39,557 bases of DNA from Clostridiales bacterium (GTDB taxonomy: Bacteria; Bacillota; Clostridia; Oscillospirales; Butyricicoccaceae), in the NCBI GenBank assembly GCA_004555915.1, contig SFJM01000019.1, positions 1 through 39,557 of the forward strand, written 5' to 3'. The translations under genes and the position numbers were made by a program. Under the pieces are notes generated by a model. That model was not told the DNA's origin, did not search any database, and worked only from the letters and a program-made list of their open reading frames with translations. Shown here piece after piece: positions 7,599 to 14,718 of the stretch (positions are counted from its first letter, which is position 1; each line of letters begins with the position of its first letter).

Positions 7599-8534
7599 AT
7601 GGCAAACATTTATCAGGGCACCGTTGGCCTGATTGGACATACCCCACTGGTTGAGGTTGGAAATATTGAGCGGGCACTGGGATTGAAGACCAGAATCCTG
7701 GTGAAAATGGAAATGATGAATCCGGCGGGAAGCGTCAAGGACCGCATTGCGAAAGCAATGATTGAGGATGCGGAGCAGCGGGGCATCATCCAGCCGGGCG
7801 CCACAATCATTGAACCCACCTCCGGCAACACCGGCATCGGTCTGGCTGCCATTGCCGCATCCAGAGGCTATCATGCCATTCTGGTTATGCCGGAAACCAT
7901 GACACAGGAACGGCGGAATCAGCTCAAAGCATATGGCGCGGAGATTGTGCTGACAGAAGGGCACCGGGGCATGCGCGGGGCAATTGAAAAGGCAAAACAG
8001 CTGGCAGAGGAAATTCCCAACAGCTTTATTCCGGCACAGTTTGACAATCCGGCAAATCCCGAAGCCCATCGCCGGACAACCGGTCCGGAAATCTGGAACG
8101 ACACCGACGGTGAGGTGGATCTTTTCATTGCCGGCGTGGGTACAGGCGGCACATTAACCGGCGTCGGTGAATATTTGAAGTTAAAAAATGAAACCATACA
8201 GATTGTAGCGATAGAACCAAAGGGTTCTCCGGTGCTGTCTGAAGGCAGACCGGGACCCCATCGGATTCAGGGCATTGGCGCAGGTTTTGTGCCAGGGGTA
8301 CTGAATACTGATATCTATAACGAGGTGATCGCAGTTGAAAATGATGATGCCTTTGAAACGGCACGATATTTGGCAAAAACAGAGGGCATTCTGGCAGGTA
8401 TTTCCTCCGGTGCCGCGTTGTATGGCGCCATTACGCTGGCAAAACGGCCGGAAAATGAAGGGAAAACCATTGTGACCCTGCTGCCGGATACAGGTGACAG
8501 ATATTTCTCCACCTCGCTGTTTCAGGAGTCGTAA
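7599..8534 (+). CDS. cysK: Cysteine synthase (O-acetylserine sulfhydrylase)
   Basis: 311 residues, fold-type II PLP enzyme that makes cysteine from O-acetylserine and sulfide. PLP lysine K47 lies in NPAGSVKDR. PTSGNTGIG is the substrate loop, GTGGTLTGVG binds the PLP phosphate, and GDRYFSTSLF closes the protein as in CysK. In M. tuberculosis a related enzyme, CysM, takes sulfur from a carrier thiocarboxylate rather than free sulfide. The carrier genes downstream make that possible here, but this sequence looks like ordinary CysK. Ribosome site AAAAAGGAG; 12-nt gap to trxB. Confidence 0.96.
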   Translation: MANIYQGTVGLIGHTPLVEVGNIERALGLKTRILVKMEMMNPAGSVKDRIAKAMIEDAEQRGIIQPGATIIEPTSGNTGIGLAAIAASRGYHAILVMPETMTQERRNQLKAYGAEIVLTEGHRGMRGAIEKAKQLAEEIPNSFIPAQFDNPANPEAHRRTTGPEIWNDTDGEVDLFIAGVGTGGTLTGVGEYLKLKNETIQIVAIEPKGSPVLSEGRPGPHRIQGIGAGFVPGVLNTDIYNEVIAVENDDAFETARYLAKTEGILAGISSGAALYGAITLAKRPENEGKTIVTLLPDTGDRYFSTSLFQES

Positions 8535-8546
8535 GGAGGAGTTACC

Positions 8547-9473
8547 ATGCGTCAAGCAAAGCTGGCAATTGTTGGCGGCGGTGCGGCGGGTCTGACGGCG
8601 GCAATTTATGCGGCACGGGAAAAACTGGATGCGGTGCTGATTGACGATTATCCCGGCGGACAGATTCTGCAGGCATCGGTGGTGGACAATTATCCCGGTC
8701 TGCCGCAGATTTCCGGTGAGGAGCTGGGTGAAGCGTTCCGGCAGCATGCGGAGGACAAAGGCGCAGTGTTTTTGGAATATCGGGTTACCGGTATCCGCAG
8801 AGAACAGGAGCATTTCCTGCTCACATTGGATGACGGTGTGGAGACCGATATTCTGCAGGCTGAGAGCGTGATTTACGCGGCAGGCTGTCATCACCGCCTG
8901 CTGAACATGGAAGGCGAGCAGCGGCTCACAGGACATGGTGTTTCCTACTGTGCCTCCTGTGATGCGGCATTTTATCCCGGCAAAACCGTCACCGTCATTG
9001 GCGGAGGAAATACCGCACTGGGCGATGCCCTGCTGTTGTCACGCATTGCGAAAACCGTGTATGTGGTGCATCGGCGGGATACCTTCCGGGCTTCTGCCGA
9101 GCTGGTGGAGGCAGTCAGACAGAAAGAAAATATCCGGTTCATCTTAAATACCGTTCCATTGGAATTATGCGGTGAAAAACATGTCACCGGCATCCGGCTG
9201 CAAAGGAAAACCGATCACACCGAACAGCTGCTGCAGACCGATGGAGTCTTTGTAGCGGTGGGCATGGAGCCGGATACCGCCATGGTTTCCCAGCTGGTGG
9301 AATGTGACGAAACCGGTTATATCATTGCCGGAGAAGAGGGTATCACCAGCTGTCCGGGCTTTTTTGCGGCAGGAGATATCCGCACCAAATCCCTGCGGCA
9401 GGTGGTGACGGCAGTGGCAGATGGAGCCAGCTGCGTAAAAGCCGCGGAACGCTGGCTGCAAAGGAAAGGATGA
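8547..9473 (+). CDS. trxB: Thioredoxin reductase (NADPH)
   Basis: 308 residues, FAD flavoprotein. FAD-binding VGGGAAGLTAAIYAARE at the N-terminus, the redox pair C135-AS-C138 in SYCASCDAAF, the NADPH site VIGGGNTALGD and YVVHRRDTFRA, and a second FAD motif FFAAGDIRTK near the C-terminus. It would reduce the thioredoxin encoded by the overlapping next gene. In this operon the pair may keep the sulfur-transfer cysteines and the sulfite/sulfide chemistry reduced. Ribosome site AAGGAGGAG. Confidence 0.94.
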   Translation: MRQAKLAIVGGGAAGLTAAIYAAREKLDAVLIDDYPGGQILQASVVDNYPGLPQISGEELGEAFRQHAEDKGAVFLEYRVTGIRREQEHFLLTLDDGVETDILQAESVIYAAGCHHRLLNMEGEQRLTGHGVSYCASCDAAFYPGKTVTVIGGGNTALGDALLLSRIAKTVYVVHRRDTFRASAELVEAVRQKENIRFILNTVPLELCGEKHVTGIRLQRKTDHTEQLLQTDGVFVAVGMEPDTAMVSQLVECDETGYIIAGEEGITSCPGFFAAGDIRTKSLRQVVTAVADGASCVKAAERWLQRKG

Positions 9474-9796
9474 AGCAACAGATGGCAAAGGTATTGCATA
9501 AAGAAGATTTCCCACAGACCGTAGCAGAGGGAAAAGTGCTGGTTGAGTTTTATTCGGACAGCTGTGTGCCATGCAAGCGGATGTCTCCGCTGCTGGCACA
9601 GCTGGATGAGGATGGGATTATACCGGTGTATAAGGTGAATATTGTCCACAGCCGGGAACTGGCGGTACAGTATGAGGTACAGTCCACACCCACACTGATT
9701 GTATTTGAAAACGGCAGGGAAGTGGCACGAAATCATGGCTATCTGAACAAAGCAAAGCTGTATGCATTTTTACAGGAAGCAGGTGCGGCAGGATGA
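9470..9796 (+). CDS. trxA: Thioredoxin-like protein with CVPC active site
   Basis: 108 residues, one thioredoxin fold. The active site is SCVPCKRM (C32, C35), differing from the usual WCGPC by Val for Gly and by the missing Trp. The cis-proline follows in QSTPTLIVFENG. The ATG overlaps the trxB stop (ATGA); an alternative start is ATG 9482. Encoded right after its reductase and before a JAMM protease and sulfite reductase, it is probably a dedicated reductant for this pathway rather than the main cellular thioredoxin. Confidence 0.9.
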   Translation: MKQQMAKVLHKEDFPQTVAEGKVLVEFYSDSCVPCKRMSPLLAQLDEDGIIPVYKVNIVHSRELAVQYEVQSTPTLIVFENGREVARNHGYLNKAKLYAFLQEAGAAG

Positions 9797-10212
9797 TTAC
9801 CATGACAGAACGGCAGTTGAAACAGTTTATACTGCATGCCACCTTCTGTTTGCCGGAGGAGGCATGCGCATTGCTGCTGGGAGAGCAGACGGAAGAGGGA
9901 AAAGTAGTCCGGGAGGTATTTCTCACTGAAAATGTGGACCATACCAATGAGCATTTTACCATCACGCCGGAAACCCAGCTGAAAGCCATGAAATATGCCC
10001 GTTCCAAGGGCTGGTCCGTGTTGGGCAACATCCATTCTCATCCGGAGACACCGGCAAGGCCTTCCGAGGAGGACAAGCGTCTGGCCGTGGACAAACGCAT
10101 GAGCTATTTAATTGTTTCCCTTGCGGAGAAGCAGCCGGTCTGTAAGGCATTCCGTGCAGCGGCATATGATTCCGAACCGGAACAACTGAACGTGGTCAAG
10201 GAGGATACATAA
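9793..10212 (+). CDS. JAMM/MPN+ metalloprotease (Mec/HcyD-like)
   Basis: 139 residues, a single JAB domain of the M67 type. The zinc ligands are H81, H83 and D94 in HSHPETPARPSEED, and Glu at E22/E23 (PEEACALLLG) is the likely general base. Known relatives are Mec of M. tuberculosis, which frees cysteine from the CysO carrier, and HcyD of Wolinella succinogenes, which trims and then cleaves the HcyS carrier. Here the carrier is encoded four genes on and ends in Gly-Gly-Gly-Cys, so this protease probably both matures it and releases the amino-acid product. Its start overlaps the trxA stop (ATGA). Confidence 0.88.
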   Translation: MITMTERQLKQFILHATFCLPEEACALLLGEQTEEGKVVREVFLTENVDHTNEHFTITPETQLKAMKYARSKGWSVLGNIHSHPETPARPSEEDKRLAVDKRMSYLIVSLAEKQPVCKAFRAAAYDSEPEQLNVVKEDT

Positions 10213-10214
10213 TT

Positions 10215-11075
10215 ATGGCAGCAGATTATGCAGCATTGAAAAAAGGCGGTTTTATGCGCCAGAAACAGAAAAATTGTTTTTCCATGAGATTAAAGGTCGT
10301 GGGCGGTCAGGTGACAGCGAAGCAGCTGGCAGCTGTTGCGGAAATTGCTGAGAAATACGGACATGGCTATGTGCATCTGACCTCCCGTCAGGGCATTGAA
10401 ATCCCCTTTATTCAGTTGGATGACATTGATGCCGTCAAGGCGGAGCTGGCAAAGGGCAATGTGGAAAGCGGTACCTGCGGGCCCCGTGTCCGCACTGTGA
10501 CAGCCTGTCAGGGCAGTGCCATCTGTCCCAGCGGCTGTATTGACACCACGGCACTGGCGGAAAAAATCAGTGACCATTATTTTGGCAGGGAGCTGCCCCA
10601 TAAGTTTAAATTTGGTGTGACCGGCTGCCAGAACAACTGCCTGAAAGCAGAGGAAAATGATATCGGTATCAAGGGCGGCATGGAGGTCACATGGAATGGG
10701 GATGCCTGCATCCACTGCGGACTGTGTGAGAAGGTATGCCGCAGCAATGCAATTTCCATTTCAGACGGCAAAATTTCCATCGACAAAGCAAAGTGCAATT
10801 TCTGCGGACGCTGCTCCAAATCCTGTCCTACCGATGCTTATACCGAAAACAGGGGGTATCTTGTATCCTTTGGCGGTACCTTTGGCAATCAAATCTGCAA
10901 GGGAGAAGAACTGCTCCCGATCATCCATGAGGAGGAAACCCTGTTCCGTGTCATGGATGCGGCAATTGCATTTTTCGCCGAACATGCCAACAAGGGCGAA
11001 CGGTTCCGTAAGACACTGGAACGTGTGGGTATTGACGCATTGAAGGCGAAGCTTGAGGAGGCATATCATGGCTGA
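10215..11075 (+). CDS. Siroheme sulfite reductase with ferredoxin domain
   Basis: 286 residues. An N-terminal nitrite/sulfite reductase half-domain carries the siroheme/[4Fe-4S] motif C98-x5-C104 and C138-x3-C142 (GVTGCQNNC). Two [4Fe-4S] ferredoxin motifs follow: C165/168/171/175 and C194/197/200/204. This compact one-piece form resembles the anaerobic (AsrC/Dsr-like) enzymes more than the two-domain assimilatory CysI. It should reduce sulfite to sulfide with electrons from ferredoxin, providing the sulfide that turns the carrier acyl-adenylate into a thiocarboxylate. The ATG is 2 nt after the JAMM stop, with ribosome site AAGGAGGA inside that gene. Confidence 0.92.
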   Translation: MAADYAALKKGGFMRQKQKNCFSMRLKVVGGQVTAKQLAAVAEIAEKYGHGYVHLTSRQGIEIPFIQLDDIDAVKAELAKGNVESGTCGPRVRTVTACQGSAICPSGCIDTTALAEKISDHYFGRELPHKFKFGVTGCQNNCLKAEENDIGIKGGMEVTWNGDACIHCGLCEKVCRSNAISISDGKISIDKAKCNFCGRCSKSCPTDAYTENRGYLVSFGGTFGNQICKGEELLPIIHEEETLFRVMDAAIAFFAEHANKGERFRKTLERVGIDALKAKLEEAYHG

Positions 11076-11316
11076 GTACAACATTACCGATACAGTGGAT
11101 ATCACCGATGTGGTCTGTCCGGTGACCTTTGTCAAGGCAAAGGTGGCGCTGGAGGAGCTGGATGAGGGTGAAATCCTTTCCATCCGTATGAACGATGGCG
11201 AGCCGGTACGCAATGTACCCCGTTCCATCAAGGAGGAAGGACATCAGATTTTAAAGCTGATTGACAACCAGGACGGTACGTATAACTTAATCGTCCGCAA
11301 AACAGAAGAGGAGTGA
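11068..11316 (+). CDS. tusA: TusA/SirA-family sulfur carrier
   Basis: 82 residues. The family motif CPVTFVKAK has its sulfur-carrying cysteine at C17. TusA proteins accept persulfide sulfur and pass it on. The start (ATG 11068, after GAGGAGG) overlaps the sulfite reductase gene by 8 nt, and the ThiS-like carrier starts 5 nt after its stop, so it is translationally tied to the pathway. It may carry sulfur from the reductase or a cysteine desulfurase to the E1/carrier pair; the direction of transfer is inferred only from position. Confidence 0.92.
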   Translation: MAEYNITDTVDITDVVCPVTFVKAKVALEELDEGEILSIRMNDGEPVRNVPRSIKEEGHQILKLIDNQDGTYNLIVRKTEEE

Positions 11317-11321
11317 CCAGT

Positions 11322-11528
11322 ATGACATTGATTGTTGCAGGGGAAAAGAAGGAATATGCAGAGGGCACCACGGTTGCCCAGCTGATTGCGGCGGAAAAGA
11401 TCAGCGATCCCCAGAGCGTGACGGTTTCCGTCAACGAGGAATTTTTGAGAATTGCCCAGTATGAGAGCTATGCCCTCAAGGATGGGGATGAGGTGGAGTT
11501 CCTGTACTTCATGGGAGGCGGCTGCTGA
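11322..11528 (+). CDS. ThiS/MoaD-like sulfur carrier with C-terminal Cys (pro-form)
   Basis: 68 residues, ubiquitin-like fold of the ThiS/CysO/HcyS group. The C-terminus reads YFMGGGC: Gly-Gly-Gly followed by one extra Cys (C68). Active ThiS-type carriers end in a free Gly-Gly, so the extra residue must be removed before the E1 can adenylate it. The Wolinella carrier HcyS is made with an extra Ala removed by the JAMM protease HcyD. Here the blocking residue is Cys, so the fresh protein looks like a carrier-cysteine adduct. Start ATG 11322 after GAGGAG. Its stop overlaps the E1 start (TGATG). Confidence 0.92.
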   Translation: MTLIVAGEKKEYAEGTTVAQLIAAEKISDPQSVTVSVNEEFLRIAQYESYALKDGDEVEFLYFMGGGC

Positions 11529-12346
11529 TGGCTTTATCCAATGAACAGATAGAACGCTATTCCCGTCATATCATTCTGAAGGAAGTTGGCGCCAAGGGAC
11601 AGAAAAAGCTGCTCAATGCAAAGGTACTCATTATCGGCGCAGGCGGTTTGGGTGCACCGGCAGCCATGTATCTGGCAGCAGCAGGCGTAGGCACCATTGG
11701 CATTGTGGATGCAGATGAGGTGGATCTGTCCAATCTGCAGCGGCAGATCATTCATGCCACTCAGGATGTGGGAAAAGCAAAGGTACAGTCCGCAAAGGAA
11801 ACCATGAATGCACTGAACCCGGATGTCACCGTACATACCTATCGGGAATTTGTGGATTCCAGCAACATTATGGAGCTGATTGAACCCTATGACTTTATCA
11901 TTGACGGCACAGACAATTTCCCGGCAAAGTTCCTGATTAACGATGCCTGTGTGCTGGCGAAAAAGCCCTTTTCCCATGCGGGCATCATTCGGTTTCAGGG
12001 TCAGCTGATGACCTATGTGCCGGGACAGGGCCCATGCTATCGTTGTGTGTTTGAGAATCCGCCACCGAAGGATTCTGTACCCACCTGTAAGCAGGCGGGT
12101 GTCATCGGCGCTATGGGCGGTGTGATTGGTTCCCTGCAGGCTATGGAAGCCATCAAGTATCTCATCGGCAAGGGAGAACTGCTTACAGGCTCTTTGCTGA
12201 CCTATGATGCACTGACCATGACCTTCCGTAAGATCAAGCTGCCGAAGCATGTGGCAAATTGTGCGGTATGCGGCGATCATCCCACGATTCTGGAGCCCAT
12301 TGATTACGAACAGGCGGAATGTGATGGGCTTGGCCTGACGGACTGA
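11528..12346 (+). CDS. ThiF/MoeB/HcyF-like E1 adenylyltransferase
   Basis: 272 residues. It activates the C-terminal Gly of the carrier with ATP. Nucleotide loop GAGGLGAPAAMYLAAAG (about 38-53), DADEVDLSNLQRQ with the catalytic Arg, the Lys in GKAKV, and Asp in DGTDNFPAKF. The zinc site is C170-x2-C173 and C245-x2-C248; C187 (SVPTCKQAGV) matches the crossover-loop cysteine of ThiF/MoeB. No rhodanese domain is present, so sulfur must come from elsewhere, consistent with sulfide from the reductase. The ATG overlaps the carrier stop by one base, a layout expected for stoichiometric partners. Confidence 0.93.
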   Translation: MALSNEQIERYSRHIILKEVGAKGQKKLLNAKVLIIGAGGLGAPAAMYLAAAGVGTIGIVDADEVDLSNLQRQIIHATQDVGKAKVQSAKETMNALNPDVTVHTYREFVDSSNIMELIEPYDFIIDGTDNFPAKFLINDACVLAKKPFSHAGIIRFQGQLMTYVPGQGPCYRCVFENPPPKDSVPTCKQAGVIGAMGGVIGSLQAMEAIKYLIGKGELLTGSLLTYDALTMTFRKIKLPKHVANCAVCGDHPTILEPIDYEQAECDGLGLTD

Positions 12347-12358
12347 GGAGGGAACGGG

Positions 12359-13582
12359 ATGAAAACCAATACCCGTCTGCTGCATGACCGCTTTGCGGGT
12401 GACAAGGCCAATACCGGTGCCACCTTGACGCCGATTTATCAAACCAGTGCCTTTGGCAATGCCACGGCAGAGGGACTGGAAGCGATTTTTCAAAACCGGG
12501 CGGCAGGCTATGCCTATACCCGGATTGGAAATCCCACCATTGCCTCTTTTGAGCAGCGTATGAACGCTCTGGAGCAGGGGACCAGTGCAGTCGCCTTTGC
12601 CTCGGGTATGGCAGCCATTACCTCCCTGTGTCTGGCGGTACTGTCCACCGGCGATGAGATTGTGGCAAGTGCCGGTGTATTCGGCGGCACCATCGGCCTG
12701 TTCGCGGATCTGCAGCAGTTTGGCATTACCACACGGTATGTGGATGCCTGTACAACGGAAGCACTGGAACAGGTGGTGACGCCAAAGACACGCATGGTCT
12801 TTGCGGAAATCATTGGAAATCCCAGGCTGGATGTGCTGGATGTTCCTGCCGTCAGCCGCTATCTGAAGGAAAAAGGCAATATCCTGTTTGTGGTGGATAA
12901 CACCCTTGCCACACCGATTCTGGCGCAGGTGCTGGAGCTGGGGGCGGATATCGCCATTCATTCCAGCTCCAAATATATCAATGGCAGCAGCAATGCCATC
13001 AGCGGTGTGCTGGTGGACAGCGGCAGCTTCCGATGGGATGCCTTTCCTGCCATGAAGGACTGGAAGAAATTCGGCCCCTATGCGCTGACAAGCAAGCTGC
13101 GGCAGAAAATCCTGATGGACATGGGCCCATGTCTTTCGCCGATGAATGCGTTTTTGAACAGCATTGGCATGGAAACGCTGGGGTTGCGCTTGGAACGGCA
13201 GTGCAGCAATGCGCTGGCACTTGCTGCGGCGCTGGAGCGCATGGATGGCGTGGTTGCCGTCAATTATCCGGGACTGGCATCCAGCCCGTGGCATGAGACT
13301 GCGTCCCGTGTGCTGCAGGGCGGATACGGCGCCATCCTGACCATCCGGCTGGAAAGCCGGGAAAAGGCATTCCAGGTCATCAACCGCCTGCAGTATGCGG
13401 TCAATATTACCAATATAGGCGATATCCGCACGCTGATTGTGCATCCGCGGTCGACGATTTATGCCCATACCCCGGCGGAAGCTTGTGAGCACGCAGGTGT
13501 GACCGAGGAGCTGCTGCGCATCAGCGTGGGCATCGAGGATGTGGAAGACCTGATTGAGGATTTCGCACAGGCATTGCAATAA
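12359..13582 (+). CDS. MetY-like O-acylhomoserine sulfhydrylase (PLP)
   Basis: 407 residues, fold-type I PLP enzyme. PLP lysine K205 in HSSSKYINGSS, phosphate-binding ASGMAAITSL, substrate/PLP contacts in GYAYTRIGNPT and VVDNTLATP, and a C-terminus with LLRISVGIEDVEDL. It resembles O-acetylhomoserine sulfhydrylase (MetY) more than the gene at 6384 does; the two are diverged paralogues. In the Wolinella system MetY adds the carrier thiocarboxylate to O-acetylhomoserine and the protease then frees homocysteine. As the last gene of the operon, 12 nt after the E1, it is the best candidate acceptor enzyme here. Confidence 0.92.
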   Translation: MKTNTRLLHDRFAGDKANTGATLTPIYQTSAFGNATAEGLEAIFQNRAAGYAYTRIGNPTIASFEQRMNALEQGTSAVAFASGMAAITSLCLAVLSTGDEIVASAGVFGGTIGLFADLQQFGITTRYVDACTTEALEQVVTPKTRMVFAEIIGNPRLDVLDVPAVSRYLKEKGNILFVVDNTLATPILAQVLELGADIAIHSSSKYINGSSNAISGVLVDSGSFRWDAFPAMKDWKKFGPYALTSKLRQKILMDMGPCLSPMNAFLNSIGMETLGLRLERQCSNALALAAALERMDGVVAVNYPGLASSPWHETASRVLQGGYGAILTIRLESREKAFQVINRLQYAVNITNIGDIRTLIVHPRSTIYAHTPAEACEHAGVTEELLRISVGIEDVEDLIEDFAQALQ

Positions 13583-13596
13583 AACAGACAGACTGG

Positions 13597-13632
13597 AACA
13601 GCTCTGATGAGGGATCATGGGAGCTGTTTTTT
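13597..13632 (+). terminator. Terminator of the sulfur operon
   Basis: AACAGCTC (13597-13604) and GAGCTGTT (13621-13628) form a perfect 8-bp stem followed by a T-run. Confidence 0.85.
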
Positions 13633-13661
13633 CATCAAAAAAAGACAGATGGATAATACTG

Positions 13662-13690
13662 TTGACAAGCAAGAACAGATGACATATAAT
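13662..13690 (+). promoter_or_regulatory. Strong promoter before the amidotransferase-fold gene
   Basis: Consensus TTGACA (13662-13667), 17-nt spacer, consensus TATAAT (13685-13690). It separates this gene from the sulfur operon. Confidence 0.85.
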
Positions 13691-13758
13691 AGTTCTAAAA
13701 TCATATGAAAATAGTAGGAAATAAGCTGCTGGTTTTCCAGCAAAGGGATAACAATATT

Positions 13759-14532
13759 ATGTGCGAATTATTTGGCTTCAGTTCACAGAAAAAACAGAAT
13801 ATTACCGGCTATTTAAAGGAGTTTTATTCCCACAGCGTCGATCACCCTCATGGCTGGGGATTGGTGACCTTTGACGGCAGTGCGGCATCCATCGAAAAGG
13901 AGCCTGTGCAGGCATCCAAAAGCCTGCAGCTGCAGGCGCGCCTGTCGGATTCCGTGGAGGCGGCAGCTGCGTTCGGACACATCCGCTATGCCACCATCGG
14001 ACAGGTGGATTATGACAACTGCCATCCGTATACAAAGAAGGATGTAACCGGACGGCGCTGGACGCTGGTGCATAACGGAACCATCTTTTCCTATCCACCG
14101 CTGGATGCCTTTACCGCTGTACAGAGGGGAAGCACGGACAGTGAGCGCATCCTGCTGTATCTGGTGAGCCTGATTAACCAGGCGGAGCAGGAGGCTGCGC
14201 AGCCGCTTTGTGCCGAACAGCGCTTTCAGATTATCAATGACGCGGTTGTGAAGCTGGCGCCGGAAAACAAGCTGAATCTCCTGCTGTTTGACGGGGAGCA
14301 GATGTATGTGCATACCAATTATAAAAACTCCCTGTACCGGCTGGAGAAAGAGGACTCGACCATGTTTGCCACCGTTCCCCTGTCAGAGGAGGACTGGAAA
14401 CCGGTTCCGTTTACCCAGCTGCTTGCCTACCGGGAAGGAAACCAGGTGTTTGCCGGCACAAAGCACGGGGCAGAGTATGTTGACCGTGAGGAAAACCTGC
14501 GTTACCTGTATCAGATTTTCTCCGATCTGTAA
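13759..14532 (+). CDS. Class II glutamine amidotransferase-fold protein (YafJ/EgtC-like)
   Basis: 257 residues from ATG 13759. This start places Cys2 (MCELFGF) at the N-terminus, the obligate nucleophile of the Ntn-type class II amidotransferases. ATG 13705 would bury it and lies only about 15 nt after the -10 box. Other signatures: HGWGLV, GHIRYATIG, LVHNGTIF, STDSERILL. There is no synthase domain, so it is a stand-alone hydrolase such as YafJ or EgtC, which removes a gamma-glutamyl group from an ergothioneine intermediate. Next to two gamma-glutamylcysteine ligase genes it could hydrolyse a gamma-glutamyl compound; the substrate is unknown. Confidence 0.85.
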   Translation: MCELFGFSSQKKQNITGYLKEFYSHSVDHPHGWGLVTFDGSAASIEKEPVQASKSLQLQARLSDSVEAAAAFGHIRYATIGQVDYDNCHPYTKKDVTGRRWTLVHNGTIFSYPPLDAFTAVQRGSTDSERILLYLVSLINQAEQEAAQPLCAEQRFQIINDAVVKLAPENKLNLLLFDGEQMYVHTNYKNSLYRLEKEDSTMFATVPLSEEDWKPVPFTQLLAYREGNQVFAGTKHGAEYVDREENLRYLYQIFSDL

Positions 14533-14570
14533 GCCCGGCTATATCAGCACAACCATCTGTAAAAACAGCG

Positions 14571-14616
14571 ATACCGTTTCTCCGGGAAAGCACCAGGGGG
14601 AACGGTATTTTTTTTG
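14571..14616 (+). terminator. Terminator after the amidotransferase-fold gene
   Basis: ATACCGTTTCTCC (14571-14583) pairs with GGGGGAACGGTAT (14596-14608), 13 bp with two G-U pairs, followed by a long T-run. Confidence 0.88.
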
Positions 14617-14620
14617 TTAC

Positions 14621-14632
14621 GCAAACGTTTTC
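14621..14632. promoter_or_regulatory. Operator-like AAACGTTT site before the ligase pair
   Basis: GCAAACGTTTTC, one base from the palindrome GCAAACGTTTGC seen at 5145-5156. It sits 12 bp upstream of the -35 box at 14644, about the same position relative to the promoter as at the LacI gene (10 bp). Confidence 0.5.
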
Positions 14633-14643
14633 TCAGATTTCAC

Positions 14644-14672
14644 TTGTCAAATGCACACTGGTATAGTATGAT
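14644..14672 (+). promoter_or_regulatory. Promoter of the gamma-glutamylcysteine ligase pair
   Basis: TTGTCA (14644-14649), 17-nt spacer, TATGAT (14667-14672), with an overlapping TATAAT at 14672-14677. Ribosome site GGAAAGAGGCGGGAG precedes ATG 14719. Confidence 0.65.
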
Positions 14673-14718
14673 ATAATACATACTAAAACTACGGGAATAG
14701 AAGGAAAGAGGCGGGAGC

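Noticed and set aside
11534..13672. 712-codon open frame on the minus strand
   Set aside because: It is antisense to the E1 and MetY-like genes, both of which show full family motifs. It has no family similarity and arises from codon bias in the real genes.
13705..13758. N-terminal extension of the amidotransferase-fold protein
   Set aside because: It would bury the catalytic Cys2 and start only about 15 nt after the -10 box without a ribosome site.
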